Shown piece after piece: positions 8,121 to 16,531 of a DNA stretch of 64,000 nt. How positions within the stretch are numbered: position 1 is the first letter of the stretch; each line of letters starts with the position of its first letter. The stretch lies in NCBI RefSeq assembly GCF_008704495.1, contig NZ_CP023699.1, positions 3,906,001 through 3,970,000 of the forward strand. Reading direction: 5' to 3'. A model generated the notes under the pieces. That model saw only the letters and a list, made by a program, of their open reading frames with translations. It was not told the DNA's origin and did not search any database. This stretch comes from Streptomyces kanamyceticus. GTDB lineage: Bacteria; Actinomycetota; Actinomycetes; Streptomycetales; Streptomycetaceae. A program made the translations under genes and the position numbers.

Positions 8121-8894
8121 TCAGGCGACCAACTCGCCGAAGGACTCCTCCTGGTCACGGCCGAAGCTGAGGACGTCGTCCTCGCGCAGCCGGCGCAGGG
8201 AGCGCCAGATGCTGGACTTCACCGTGCCCACGCTGATGTCGAGGATGTCCGCGATCTCCGGGTCGGTGCGGCCCTCGTAGTAGCGGAGGACCAGCATCGT
8301 GCGCTGGAGTTCGGGCAGCCGGGCCAGGGCCTGCCACAGCACGGCGCGCAGCTCGGTGCCGCGCATCGCGTCCGTGTCGCCCACCGTCTCCGGCAGTTCC
8401 TCGGTCGGGTATTCGTTCAGCTTGCGGCGGCGCCACGCGCTGATGTGCAGATTGGTCATGGTGCGGCGGAGGTAACCCCCGACCGCGGCCTTGTCGCTGA
8501 TCCTGTCCCAGGCCCGGTACGTCGAGAAGAGGGCGCTCTGCAGCAGGTCCTCGGCCTCGAAGCGGTCACCGGTCAAGTGATAGGCGGTGGCGTACAGAGA
8601 GGCGCGACGCTCCTGGACGTAGGCGGTGAACTCCGCCTCCGACAGGGACTTCCGCTCCCCCGAGTCCTCCCTGTACGCGGCTCCCCCGTCTGTTCCCGCA
8701 GGAACGACGTGTCCCCCGTGTCCCCCGTGTCCCCCCTGGCAGGCGTCAACCACCGTCATGTACGTGGTGTGCTGACGCCCGGTGCCGCGAGCGCACCCCC
8801 GCCCGCTCACGGCACCGGACTTCTCAGAGCCCCGTCCGACGTCGTGGAGACGCGTGACAACTGCGCTTGAGCTGGTGCTGTGCAGCGTATTCAT
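8121..8894 (-). CDS. sigQ: RNA polymerase sigma factor, SigE family (SigQ)
   Basis: An ECF-type sigma factor of 257 residues. Region 2 holds AYHLTGDRFEAEDLLQSALF, and region 4 holds LPELQRTMLVLRYYEGRTDPEIADIL followed by a helix-turn-helix (SVGTVKSSIWRSLRRLR); quoted here in parts. It lies divergent to the two-component genes that match AfsQ1/AfsQ2, the arrangement known for sigQ in S. coelicolor, where SigQ counteracts AfsQ1/Q2 effects on antibiotic production and development. The start at 8894 (MNTLHSTSS) was chosen for its GGGGGG ribosome site; a shorter start at 8759 lacks one. The first 80 or so residues are an unusual low-complexity extension with GGHGGHGGH. An AfsQ1-like box lies upstream. 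Confidence 0.87.
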   Translation of the reverse strand: MNTLHSTSSSAVVTRLHDVGRGSEKSGAVSGRGCARGTGRQHTTYMTVVDACQGGHGGHGGHVVPAGTDGGAAYREDSGERKSLSEAEFTAYVQERRASLYATAYHLTGDRFEAEDLLQSALFSTYRAWDRISDKAAVGGYLRRTMTNLHISAWRRRKLNEYPTEELPETVGDTDAMRGTELRAVLWQALARLPELQRTMLVLRYYEGRTDPEIADILDISVGTVKSSIWRSLRRLREDDVLSFGRDQEESFGELVA

Positions 8895-9000
8895 CTCGCG
8901 CCCCCCGTCGGTGGAGTCCGGCTTGATCGGTTGTGCTTCGGTGCTTCTTGCTTGTGACCAGAACTCTGCCCGAGGCACTTCATGACGGTGTCCGCCGACT

Positions 9001-9016
9001 GTCACAGGCCTGCAAC
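9001..9016. promoter_or_regulatory. Candidate AfsQ1 binding site
   Basis: GTCAC-AGGCCT-GCAAC matches the published AfsQ1 pattern GTnAC-N6-GTnAC except for one base. It lies in the 248-base gap between the divergent sigQ and afsQ1 genes, where AfsQ1 is known to bind in S. coelicolor. The pattern was recalled from the literature, not searched. Confidence 0.55.
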
Positions 9017-9142
9017 AGCGCTTCGCACCCCCTTTCGCGCGTGAGGGTGACGTGTGGGAGGGGGTACCTCCCAACTCTCTTCACAGCTTGGGGGAGCTCC
9101 AGCAGTCGAACTAGGGCCGTGGCATGGGACAGAATGACGTCC

Positions 9143-9820
9143 GTGCCTTCCCTGTTGCTGATCGAGGACGACGACGCCATCCGGACGGCCCTGGAGCTTT
9201 CGCTGACGCGCCAGGGACATCGGGTGGCCACTGCTGCCACCGGCGAGGACGGCCTGAAGCTGCTCAGTGAGCAGCGGCCGGACCTGATCGTGCTGGATGT
9301 GATGCTGCCGGGCATCGACGGGTTCGAGGTGTGCCGTCGCGTCCGGCGCACCGACCAGTTGCCGATCATCCTGCTGACCGCGCGCAATGACGACATCGAC
9401 GTGGTGGTCGGCCTGGAGTCCGGCGCCGACGACTACGTGGTCAAACCCGTGCAGGGCCGGGTGCTCGACGCCCGGATCCGTGCCGTGCTGCGGCGCGGTG
9501 AGCGCGAGGCCAACGACGCGGCGACGTTCGGTTCGCTCGTCATCGACCGCGCCGCGATGACCGTGACGAAGAACGGCGAGGACCTGCAGCTCACGCCGAC
9601 CGAGCTGCGGCTGCTCCTGGAGCTGAGCCGCAGGCCGGGACAGGCCCTGTCCCGCCAGCAGTTGCTGCGCCTGGTGTGGGAGCACGACTACCTCGGCGAC
9701 TCACGGCTCGTCGACGCGTGTGTGCAGCGCCTTCGCGCGAAGGTGGAGGACGTGCCGTCCTCGCCGACCCTGATCCGTACGGTGCGCGGCGTCGGATATC
9801 GGCTGGACACGCCTCAGTGA
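9143..9820 (+). CDS. afsQ1: Two-component response regulator AfsQ1
   Basis: An OmpR/PhoB-type response regulator of 225 residues. The receiver domain (1-115) has the acidic pocket IEDDD near residue 8, phospho-acceptor Asp52 in LIVLDVMLPGID, and the conserved Thr and Lys (LLTARN, VVKPV). A winged-helix output domain fills the C-terminal half and ends with TVRGVGYRL. Sequence and context match AfsQ1, which with AfsQ2 controls antibiotic synthesis, nitrogen/carbon metabolism and development. The GTG at 9143 gives the 225 residues known for AfsQ1; an in-frame ATG at 9134 would add three. The stop overlaps the kinase start by 3 bases, so the pair is translationally coupled. Confidence 0.93.
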   Translation: MPSLLLIEDDDAIRTALELSLTRQGHRVATAATGEDGLKLLSEQRPDLIVLDVMLPGIDGFEVCRRVRRTDQLPIILLTARNDDIDVVVGLESGADDYVVKPVQGRVLDARIRAVLRRGEREANDAATFGSLVIDRAAMTVTKNGEDLQLTPTELRLLLELSRRPGQALSRQQLLRLVWEHDYLGDSRLVDACVQRLRAKVEDVPSSPTLIRTVRGVGYRLDTPQ

Positions 9821-11364
9821 CCAAACCGCACGACAAGCTCCGCGGCTGGGCCGCGGCACGCAAGGCGATACTGGCCGGTTTGCGCTTCACCAGCCTGCGG
9901 CTGCGACTGGTCGTGGTGTTCGGCCTGGTGGCGCTCACCGCCGCCGTCTCCGCGTCCGGCATCGCGTACTGGCTCAACCGCGAGGCCGTGCTCACGCGCG
10001 CGCAGGACGCGGCGCTCAAGGACTTCCGCCAGCAGATGCAGACGCGCGCGGGCGCGCTGCAGGTGCATCCTTCCCAGGAGGAACTGCAGTCCGCCGCCGG
10101 GCAGATGGCGACCAGCAGCCAGCGCTACAGCGTGCTCCTGGTCGCGGCCAAGAAGGGCGGCGGGCAGATCGTCGGCTACTCCGACCTGGACGAGTTCACG
10201 CTCGCCAAGGTGCCCGAGTCCCTGGAGAAGGCGGTCAACGAGGAGCAGCCGGTCACCTCGGGCAACAAGAGCACGTACCACCTGTACTGGCAGCGCACCG
10301 TCGTGCACGGCACGCCCTATCTGGTGGGCGGCGCCAAGGTGAACGGCGGCGGCCCCACCGGGTACATGCTCAAGTCCCTGGAACCGGAGGCGAAGGATCT
10401 GAGTTCGCTCGGCTGGTCGCTGGCGATCGCCACGGGGCTCGCCCTGATCGGCTCCGCGCTGCTCGCGCAGGCCGCGGCGACGACCGTCCTCAAACCCGTG
10501 CACCGCCTGGGGGTTGCCGCGCGGCGGCTCGGCGAGGGCAAGCTGGACACCCGCCTGAGGGTCTCGGGCACGGACGAACTCGCCGATCTCTCCAGGACGT
10601 TCAACAGCACGGCGGAGAGTCTGGAGAAGAAGGTCGACGACATGAGCGCCCGCGACGAGGCGTCGCGCCGCTTCGTCGCCGACATGTCGCACGAGCTGCG
10701 CACGCCGCTGACCGCGATCACCGCGGTGACCGAGGTCCTGGAGGAGGAGCTCGACGCGGAGACCGGCTCGGTCGACCCGATGATCGAACCCGCCGTACGC
10801 CTGGTGGTGAGCGAGACGCGGCGCCTCAACGACCTGGTGGAGAACCTCATGGAGGTCACCAGGTTCGACGCGGGCACCGCGCGGCTCGTCCTGGACAACG
10901 TGGACATCGCCGACCAGATCACCGCGTGCATCGACGCGCGCGCCTGGCTCGACGCGGTCGAGCTCGACGCGGAGCGCGGCATCATGGTGCGCCTGGACCC
11001 GCGCCGCCTCGACGTGATCCTCGCCAACCTCATCGGCAACGCCCTCAAGCACGGCGGCTCCCCGGTGAAGGTGTCGGTGCGGCTCGCGGGCGACAAGCTC
11101 GTCATCGCCGTACGGGACGGGGGCCCGGGCATCCCCGAAGACGTGCTGCCGCACGTCTTCGACCGCTTCTACAAGGCGAGCGCGTCCCGGCCGCGTTCCG
11201 AGGGCAGTGGCCTCGGGCTCTCCATCGCGCTGGAGAACGCGCACATCCACGGCGGCGAGATCACGGCCGCCAACTCGGCCGAGGGCGGTGCGGTGTTCAC
11301 GCTGTGGCTGCCGCGCGACAGCTCCGACGCCGAGGACGAGCGGGCCGAAGGGGGCCAGGCATGA
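9817..11364 (+). CDS. afsQ2: Sensor histidine kinase AfsQ2
   Basis: A membrane sensor kinase of 515 residues. A first transmembrane segment lies around residues 25-45 (LVVVFGLVALTAAVSASGIA), followed by an extracytoplasmic sensor region and a second segment near residues 200-225. HAMP, the H-box FVADMSHELRTPLTA with His292, the N-box LIGNALKHGG and the G-boxes DGGPGIP and GSGLGLSI complete a standard kinase. It phosphorylates AfsQ1. The GTG start lies inside the afsQ1 stop region (4-base overlap), and the end overlaps the following lipoprotein start (ATGA). The S. coelicolor protein is recalled as about 20 residues longer, so an upstream start inside afsQ1 cannot be excluded. Confidence 0.93.
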   Translation: MTKPHDKLRGWAAARKAILAGLRFTSLRLRLVVVFGLVALTAAVSASGIAYWLNREAVLTRAQDAALKDFRQQMQTRAGALQVHPSQEELQSAAGQMATSSQRYSVLLVAAKKGGGQIVGYSDLDEFTLAKVPESLEKAVNEEQPVTSGNKSTYHLYWQRTVVHGTPYLVGGAKVNGGGPTGYMLKSLEPEAKDLSSLGWSLAIATGLALIGSALLAQAAATTVLKPVHRLGVAARRLGEGKLDTRLRVSGTDELADLSRTFNSTAESLEKKVDDMSARDEASRRFVADMSHELRTPLTAITAVTEVLEEELDAETGSVDPMIEPAVRLVVSETRRLNDLVENLMEVTRFDAGTARLVLDNVDIADQITACIDARAWLDAVELDAERGIMVRLDPRRLDVILANLIGNALKHGGSPVKVSVRLAGDKLVIAVRDGGPGIPEDVLPHVFDRFYKASASRPRSEGSGLGLSIALENAHIHGGEITAANSAEGGAVFTLWLPRDSSDAEDERAEGGQA

Positions 11365-11966
11365 ACGGGCGAGGGATGCGCGGCGCGGTCATCGGCCTGG
11401 TGCTCGCCGCCGCGCTCACGGGCTGCGGGATCCGGTCGACGGAGGTGCCGACCGACTTCGGGCCCGCGCCGTCGCGGATGCCGTGCGTGATGTCGAACTC
11501 CGCGACGCTGTCCTCGCAGTCGGGCGACGGCGTGCCCGTCCAGGTCTTCCTGGTGTGCGCGTCGCAGCTGGTGACGGTGGACCGGAGCGTGCAGATCCGT
11601 ACGGACAAGGCGACCGCCGACCAGGTGCGCATCGCGCAGACCCTCCTCGACGAGCTGGCCACTCCGCCGTCGGACCAGGAGAAGCAGGCGGGCTTCGTCA
11701 CGGACGTGCGGGCGGGCACCACGGTGACGGGGCCCGGTGACGACGACCCCGACGGCACGCTCCGCTTCAGTACGCCGCCGGAGGATCTGTCGGCCTTCGC
11801 GCTCGCCCAGATCGTGTGCACGCTCGCGGACAGCGCGGCGGCCGACGACCACTCGGTGATCATGGGCGGGCCCGCTGGGACACCGCTGCGGCGCTATGAG
11901 TGCACGCAGGAGGTCCGCTCGCGGCCGGGCACCGTGGCACCCCCCACACAGAGCGTGGGCTCCTGA
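11361..11966 (+). CDS. Lipoprotein coupled to afsQ2
   Basis: A 201-residue lipoprotein with signal peptide and lipobox LTGC; Cys22 would be lipidated at the outer face of the membrane. The mature protein has no recognised enzyme motif. It contains a GerMN-like stretch (QVFLVCASQLVTVDRSVQI, TADQVRIAQTLLDELATPPS) that recalls the small alpha/beta domains of spore-germination and LpqB-type proteins; that similarity is by eye only. The ATG overlaps the afsQ2 stop by 4 bases, so it is co-translated with the kinase. By analogy with MtrAB-LpqB it could modulate AfsQ2 signal sensing; this is inference from position. Confidence 0.87.
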   Translation: MNGRGMRGAVIGLVLAAALTGCGIRSTEVPTDFGPAPSRMPCVMSNSATLSSQSGDGVPVQVFLVCASQLVTVDRSVQIRTDKATADQVRIAQTLLDELATPPSDQEKQAGFVTDVRAGTTVTGPGDDDPDGTLRFSTPPEDLSAFALAQIVCTLADSAAADDHSVIMGGPAGTPLRRYECTQEVRSRPGTVAPPTQSVGS

Positions 11967-12005
11967 CGCGGAACCGATCCTGCCGTTCCCGGCGTCTTGG
12001 GGGGC

Positions 12006-12554
12006 GTGCGTCAAGGCTCGGGCGGCCGCATTGCCGCCATCCGCTTCCGTGCGGCGGGGGGATTCCTCCTCGCCGCACATCTTCTGCTCGTCGGGTGGAT
12101 CACGCTGCGTCCGCTGGACGTGCCCTGGGTGAGTGCCGCGAATCTGCAGCCGCTCGCCGGGATCAAAGCGGACCTCGCGCTCGGCGGCCTCCAGGCGACC
12201 CGCCGGATCGGCGAGGCGCTGCTGCTGCTCGCCCCGCTCGGGATACTCCTCCCGCTGGCGGGCGGGCGGCTCGTGGTGTCGCCCTGGGGTTCCCTGGTGC
12301 GAACGGTGGCCGCGGGAGCGCTGCTCTCCCTGGGCATCGAGCTCCTGCAGACCGGGGTGCCCGGGCAGGTCGTCGACATCGACTCGCTGCTGCTCAACAC
12401 CCTCGGGGTGGCCCTCGCGCACGTCGCCGTGGTGCCCGCGACCAGGGCTTGGCTGCGCCGCCGGAAGGAGCCGGGGCTGTTCAGGGCCCTCCCCCGGGAG
12501 GAGCTGTCTCAGGGTCCGACCCCGACGATTCCCAGGGTCGGTATCGCACCGTAG
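12006..12554 (+). CDS. VanZ family membrane protein
   Basis: A protein of about 182 residues with four hydrophobic segments. The motif TLRPLDVPW after the first segment and GIELLQTGVPGQVVDIDSLLLNTLG before the last are the hallmarks of VanZ-like proteins (related to teicoplanin resistance protein VanZ; mechanism unknown). The C-terminal 35 residues are cytoplasmic and charged. The start is uncertain: GTG 12006 follows GGGGGG at short spacing, and an in-frame TTG at 11997 would add three residues. It lies 39 bases after the lipoprotein gene and may be the fourth gene of the afsQ operon. A role at the cell envelope is likely but not shown by the sequence. Confidence 0.83.
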   Translation: MRQGSGGRIAAIRFRAAGGFLLAAHLLLVGWITLRPLDVPWVSAANLQPLAGIKADLALGGLQATRRIGEALLLLAPLGILLPLAGGRLVVSPWGSLVRTVAAGALLSLGIELLQTGVPGQVVDIDSLLLNTLGVALAHVAVVPATRAWLRRRKEPGLFRALPREELSQGPTPTIPRVGIAP

Positions 12555-12644
12555 AGCGACGCTCGCCGCTGTTCGCGACCGTACCTTTGAAGCATCGAGG
12601 CCGACGAGGAAGCCTCACACCCACGGTTCGCGAAGGAGCCCGAC

Positions 12645-12845
12645 ATGACCGCCCTTGCCCGCCCCACCCACGGCCGGATGATCGGCGGAGTGTGCGCAGC
12701 CCTGGCCAAGCGTTTCGGCACGTCGACGACGACGATGCGCGTGATCTTCGTGCTCTCCTGCCTGCTGCCGGGACCGCAGTTCCTGCTCTACATCGCGCTG
12801 TGGGTCCTGCTGCCCTCGGAGGACAAGGCCCGCCAGGCCTGGTGA
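12645..12845 (+). CDS. PspC domain protein
   Basis: A 66-residue protein that is essentially one PspC domain: GRMIGGVCAALAKRFG followed by a hydrophobic segment (MRVIFVLSCLLPGPQFLLYI) and ALWVLLPSED. PspC proteins sit in the cytoplasmic membrane and in proteobacteria link envelope stress to the Psp response; in actinobacteria the role is less clear. It starts at ATG 12645 with GGAG (12632-12635) upstream, and is followed by a strong hairpin terminator. The 90-base gap from the VanZ gene could hold its own promoter. Confidence 0.9.
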   Translation: MTALARPTHGRMIGGVCAALAKRFGTSTTTMRVIFVLSCLLPGPQFLLYIALWVLLPSEDKARQAW

Positions 12846-12862
12846 CCTCGCGCGGACAACAC

Positions 12863-12897
12863 GATGGGGCGCCCCTCACGAAGAGGGGCGCCCCATC
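12863..12897. terminator. Perfect bidirectional terminator hairpin
   Basis: GATGGGGCGCCCCTC (12863-12877) and GAGGGGCGCCCCATC (12883-12897) form a 15-base-pair perfect stem with a 5-base loop, between the convergent pspC-like gene and the small secreted protein gene. Confidence 0.92.
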
Positions 12898-12916
12898 GGC
12901 GTACGTACGAGGAGGG

Positions 12917-13255
12917 TCAGCCGAGCGGCAGGCCACCGGGGAGGGCGCCGGTCGCGCCGCCGACGGGCAGGCCACCGAGCAGGCCGGAGACCGCGTCACC
13001 GGGGCCGGGCGTGCCGGGCTTCCCAGCGGCGTCCAGGCCACCGGTGAGGGCGTTCTGCCCGGCGGCGAGGGACTCGGGGGCCCCGGCGGGGAGGGTCTTG
13101 GCGGCCTGGTCCAGCGGGAGCGCGGAGGAGACGGTACCGAGGGCGGCAGCGGCGTCGGGAACGGCGGGGGCGGCGTTGGCGGCACCCGCGCCGGCTGCGG
13201 CGAAAGCGGCACCGAGAGCGGCGACACCGATGGTCTTGGCGGCAGACTGCTTCAT
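12917..13255 (-). CDS. Small secreted Ala/Gly-rich protein
   Basis: A 112-residue protein of unknown function. MKQSAAKTIGVAALGAAFAA and the following GAGAANAAPA make a clear Sec signal peptide with cleavage after ANA near residue 28. The mature 84 residues are rich in Ala, Gly, Pro and Leu (GLLGGLPVGG, GALPGGLPLG) and have no cysteine. It is the same kind of protein as the one at 5602-6036: both end in Gly-Leu-Pro repeats. Many Streptomyces carry several such secreted proteins. It is transcribed alone, with a terminator on its 3' side. Confidence 0.8.
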   Translation of the reverse strand: MKQSAAKTIGVAALGAAFAAAGAGAANAAPAVPDAAAALGTVSSALPLDQAAKTLPAGAPESLAAGQNALTGGLDAAGKPGTPGPGDAVSGLLGGLPVGGATGALPGGLPLG

Positions 13256-13346
13256 CTTCTATGCATCCTTGCGTCTTTGGACGACGGGGCTTCGAGTGGT
13301 CCAACGACGGTGATGAGCCACGATCACGGCCCACAAACAACGAATT

Positions 13347-13376
13347 AGCGGCCGGGAATGATGACTCCCGACCGCT
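13347..13376 (-). terminator. Terminator of add
   Basis: AGCGGCCGGGA (13347-13357) pairs with TCCCGACCGCT (13366-13376) with one G-T pair and an 8-base loop, 31 bases beyond the add stop. Confidence 0.75.
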
Positions 13377-13407
13377 GACGCGTCACACAAAGAGGTGCGA
13401 ATTCCCG

Positions 13408-14577
13408 CTAGCCCTCGACAGAAGTGCTGGTCGAGACGGTCTGACGGAACAGCCATTCGGACTTCAGCTCGGCATAGCCGGGCTTGACGACGTCGTTGAT
13501 CATGGCCAGTCGTTCATCGAAAGGAATGAATGCTGATTTCATCGCATTGACAGTGAACCACTGCATGTCGTCGAGCGTGTAGCCGAACGTGCCGACCAGG
13601 TGCTCGAATTCGCGGCTCATGCTGGTGCCGGACATCAGGCGGTTGTCGGTGTTCACCGTCGCGCGGAAGTGCAGCTTGCGCAGCAGGCCGATCGGGTGCT
13701 CGGCGTACGAAGTGGCGGCGCCCGTCTGCAGGTTGGAACTCGGGCAGAGCTCCAGCGGGACGCGCTTGTCGCGGACGTACGAGGCGAGGCGGCCGAGCTG
13801 GACCGTACCGTCCTCCTCGACCTTGATGTCGTCGATGATGCGCACGCCGTGGCCGAGGCGGTCGGCGCCGCACCACTGCAGTGCCTGCCAGATCGACGGC
13901 AGGCCGAAGGCCTCGCCCGCGTGGATGGTGAAGTGGTTGTTCTCGCGCTTGAGGAACTCGAAGGCGTCGAGGTGGCGGGTGGGCGGGAACCCGGCCTCCG
14001 CGCCCGCGATGTCGAAGCCGACGACGCCCAGGTCGCGGTAGCGGTTGGCGAGTTCGGCGATCTCCAGGGCGCGGGCCGCGTGCCGCATGGCGGTGAGCAG
14101 CGCGCCCACGCGGATGCGGTGGCCGTTCGCCTTCGCGCGGCGCTCGCCCTCGCGGAAGCCCTCGTTGACCGCCTCGACGACCTCTTCGAGGGTGAGGCCG
14201 CTCTCCAGGTGCTGCTCGGGGGCGTACCGGATCTCGGCGTAGACCACGCCGTCCTCGGCGAGGTCCTCGGCGCACTCGGCGGCCACGCGGTGGAGGGCGG
14301 CCTTCGTCTGCATCACGGCGCAGGTGTGCGCGAAGGTCTCCAGGTAGCGCTCCAGGGAGCCGGAGTCGGCCGCCTCGCGGAACCAGATCCCGAGCTTGTC
14401 GGGGTCGGTCTCGGGCAGTCCCTCGTACCCGTTCTCGCGGGCGAGGTCGACGATCGTGCCGGGGCGCAGGCCGCCGTCGAGGTGGTCGTGCAGGAGCACC
14501 TTCGGGGCCCGGCGGATCTGTTCGGCACTGGGCGTTTCGCGGTCCGTGTGACCGGTTGCGTGAGTCTGGCTCGTCAT
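13408..14577 (-). CDS. add: Adenosine deaminase
   Basis: A 389-residue zinc enzyme that converts adenosine and deoxyadenosine to (deoxy)inosine. The metal site begins with [13 protein letters not shown] (His30, His32). Further motifs are FTIHAGE with the metal-binding His and the catalytic Glu, RLGHGVR with the catalytic His, and ATVNTDNR with the metal-binding Asp. Where many homologues have NTDDP this one has NTDNR, as in other Streptomyces-type Add proteins as far as recalled. The N-terminal 20 residues are variable. The gene is monocistronic: it has its own operator 17 bases upstream and a terminator downstream. The operator matches those of the nucleoside importer and deoA, tying it to that regulon. 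Confidence 0.94.
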   Translation of the reverse strand: MTSQTHATGHTDRETPSAEQIRRAPKVLLHDHLDGGLRPGTIVDLARENGYEGLPETDPDKLGIWFREAADSGSLERYLETFAHTCAVMQTKAALHRVAAECAEDLAEDGVVYAEIRYAPEQHLESGLTLEEVVEAVNEGFREGERRAKANGHRIRVGALLTAMRHAARALEIAELANRYRDLGVVGFDIAGAEAGFPPTRHLDAFEFLKRENNHFTIHAGEAFGLPSIWQALQWCGADRLGHGVRIIDDIKVEEDGTVQLGRLASYVRDKRVPLELCPSSNLQTGAATSYAEHPIGLLRKLHFRATVNTDNRLMSGTSMSREFEHLVGTFGYTLDDMQWFTVNAMKSAFIPFDERLAMINDVVKPGYAELKSEWLFRQTVSTSTSVEG

Positions 14578-14593
14578 TTCGGCACTCTAGCGC

Positions 14594-14605
14594 CTACGCG
14601 CGTAG
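14594..14605. promoter_or_regulatory. Nucleoside-regulon operator, add
   Basis: CTACGCGCGTAG is a perfect 12-base palindrome centred about 22 bases upstream of the add start. Near-identical sites precede deoA, the ABC-cdd operon and both bmp genes. Confidence 0.75.
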
Positions 14606-14679
14606 AACTCACTGGTCGATACGTAACAGTGACCCTGCGGACGGGTGGCGTACACCATCGCTTCTGACACTGTTCTGTC

Positions 14680-15444
14680 ATGGCACAGCAAGGGACGGCG
14701 GGGCCGACGGGCACGGCGAGGCTCGGGCGCGTGATCGGGACGGGGCCCTCGGCGGTGAGCGGAGTGGTGCTCCTGCTGCCCGCCGGCACCGAGACATCCA
14801 CCCGCAAGCCGTCGCCGCTCGCCGCGGGCGGCGTCCGCGCCCTTGGCCGCAGACTCGCCCAGGACGGCCGCGATGCGGGTCTCGCCGCCCATGTCGTGCA
14901 CTACGGCTGCCGGGGGTGGAACGGGGCGCAGGCGCAGCTGGCGCGGGACGCGACCTGGGCGGTGGAGGAGATCGTACGTCGCTACGGCGATGTCCCCGTC
15001 TGTCTGGCCGGAGTCGACATGGGCGGCCGCGCGGCGCTGCGCGCGGGCGGGCACGAGGCGGTCAACTCCGTTCTGGCGCTGGCCCCTTGGCTGCCCGAGG
15101 ACGACGTGGCCGCGCCGCCCGAGCCGGTGAAGCAGCTCGTGGGGCGCCGGGTCCTCGTCGTCCACGGCACGAACGACGAACGGACCGATCCCGAGCTGTC
15201 GTTCCGGTACGCGGAGCGTGCGAAGAAGGCGAACCGGGACGTGTGCCGGTTCGAAGTGCACTCCGACGGGCATCGGTTGCACCAGCATCAGGCCGAAGTG
15301 CTCGCGCTTGCCTCCGACTTCGCGATGGGTGTGCTGTTCGGGGCGGATTTCGCGCGGCCGTTGGAGGACGCGTTGGCGGCTCCGCCGCCGTTGGGGTTGC
15401 GTATGCCTCTTGCCTCCGGCTTCGGGCAGTCTCTTCGACGGTGA
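14680..15444 (+). CDS. Alpha/beta hydrolase-like protein with Asp at the nucleophile elbow
   Basis: A 254-residue protein with the alpha/beta hydrolase pattern: VVLLLPAG early, the nucleophile elbow CLAGVDMGGRAAL near residue 110, an acid-loop Asp in VVHGTNDERTDP, and a His in HSDGHRLHQHQAE. At the elbow the usual GxSxG serine is replaced by aspartate (GVDMGG), as in epoxide hydrolases and haloalkane dehalogenases, but the cap domain typical of those is not evident. The enzyme may use Asp chemistry, or be a non-classical or inactive fold. It is divergent from add with a 102-base gap. The substrate is unknown. The start at 14680 is the first ATG; its ribosome site is weak. Confidence 0.82.
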   Translation: MAQQGTAGPTGTARLGRVIGTGPSAVSGVVLLLPAGTETSTRKPSPLAAGGVRALGRRLAQDGRDAGLAAHVVHYGCRGWNGAQAQLARDATWAVEEIVRRYGDVPVCLAGVDMGGRAALRAGGHEAVNSVLALAPWLPEDDVAAPPEPVKQLVGRRVLVVHGTNDERTDPELSFRYAERAKKANRDVCRFEVHSDGHRLHQHQAEVLALASDFAMGVLFGADFARPLEDALAAPPPLGLRMPLASGFGQSLRR

Positions 15445-15490
15445 GTCTGCGACGGGCTGGTGTCGATCACCGGCTTCGCCGAGTTCGTCC

Positions 15491-16468
15491 TCAATCGCCG
15501 GACGGGCTGATACCTGCCTGCGGCAGCAGCCTCCCCTTCCTGCTCAGCAAGAACTCCTTGAACGCCGCCACCGGCGGAGTGTCGGGGTGGCCGCCCAGCC
15601 ACGCCACGCCGATCTCGCGGACCGCTCGCTGGCCCGTCACCGTCAGTTCCACAACTCCTGGGCGGGGGACGGCCGGTGGAGGCAGGAGAGCCACTCCCAG
15701 GCCCGCCGCGACCAGGCCGCGCAGTGTCTCCGCCTCCTCGCCCTCGAAGGCCACGCGGGGCTTGAAGCCCGCCTCCTGGCAGAGGTCGTCGGTGATGCGG
15801 CGCAGGCCGTAGCCGGGCTCCAGGGTCACGAAGGCCTCGTCGGCCGCCTCGGTCAGGCGGACGCGTTTGCGGGTGGCGAGGCGGTGGTCGTCGGGGACCA
15901 CCAGGCGCAGGCGCTGCTCGTCGAGGCGGCGGGCGACCAGGTCGGGGGCGTCGGGCACCGGTGAGGTGAGGCAGAGGTCGAGCTCGCCCGCGCGCAGGCG
16001 TTCGATCATCGCCTCGCCGTAGTTCTGGACGAGGCTGAAGCGGACGCGCGGGTGGTCGGCGCGGAAGGCGCGGAGCAGGCCTGGGACCGTCTCCGAACCC
16101 ATGGTGTGCAGGAAGCCGAAGGCGACCTTGCCGGTCGCCGGGTCGGCGTCCGCCCTGACCGACTCGGCGGCGCGCTCCACCTCGCCGAGCGCGCGCTCGA
16201 CCGAGGCGAGGAAGGTGCGACCCGCCGGGGTGAGCGAGACCGTGCGGCCGCGGCGCGCGAAGAGGTCGACGCCGAGGTCCCGTTCCAGGCGTACGAGTGC
16301 GCGGGAGAGCGTCGACTGGGGGATCTGCATCTCCTGCGCGGCGCGCGTGACGTGCTCGGTGCGGGCGACTCCCGCGAAGTACGCGAGGCGCGGCGCGAGG
16401 AGCGTCACGATGTCCTCCGCGTCACTGTTGCGTGACAGGCGCGGCGCTGACCTCTGCTGATGCTGCAT
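15491..16468 (-). CDS. LysR family transcriptional regulator
   Basis: A 325-residue LysR-type regulator. The winged helix-turn-helix spans roughly residues 25-85 (HVTRAAQEMQIPQSTLSRAL), followed by a periplasmic-binding-like effector domain with FGFLHTMGSETVPGLLRAF and GVALLP. It is divergent from an MFS transporter gene. The start at 16468 (MQHQQR) leaves room for the shared promoter. A classic T-N11-A site with dyad symmetry (16487-16499) lies between the two genes, so it presumably controls itself and the transporter. The effector is unknown. Confidence 0.92.
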   Translation of the reverse strand: MQHQQRSAPRLSRNSDAEDIVTLLAPRLAYFAGVARTEHVTRAAQEMQIPQSTLSRALVRLERDLGVDLFARRGRTVSLTPAGRTFLASVERALGEVERAAESVRADADPATGKVAFGFLHTMGSETVPGLLRAFRADHPRVRFSLVQNYGEAMIERLRAGELDLCLTSPVPDAPDLVARRLDEQRLRLVVPDDHRLATRKRVRLTEAADEAFVTLEPGYGLRRITDDLCQEAGFKPRVAFEGEEAETLRGLVAAGLGVALLPPPAVPRPGVVELTVTGQRAVREIGVAWLGGHPDTPPVAAFKEFLLSRKGRLLPQAGISPSGD

Positions 16469-16486
16469 GGGAACGATTATGGGGTT

Positions 16487-16499
16487 TCCATGCATTGGA
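16487..16499. promoter_or_regulatory. LysR-type box (T-N11-A)
   Basis: TCCATGCATTGGA carries the inverted repeat TCCA-N5-TGGA and fits T-N11-A. It lies between the divergent lysR and MFS genes. Confidence 0.6.
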
Positions 16500-16531
16500 C
16501 GCATCAAAAAACCGGCCGTACGTTCTTGGAC

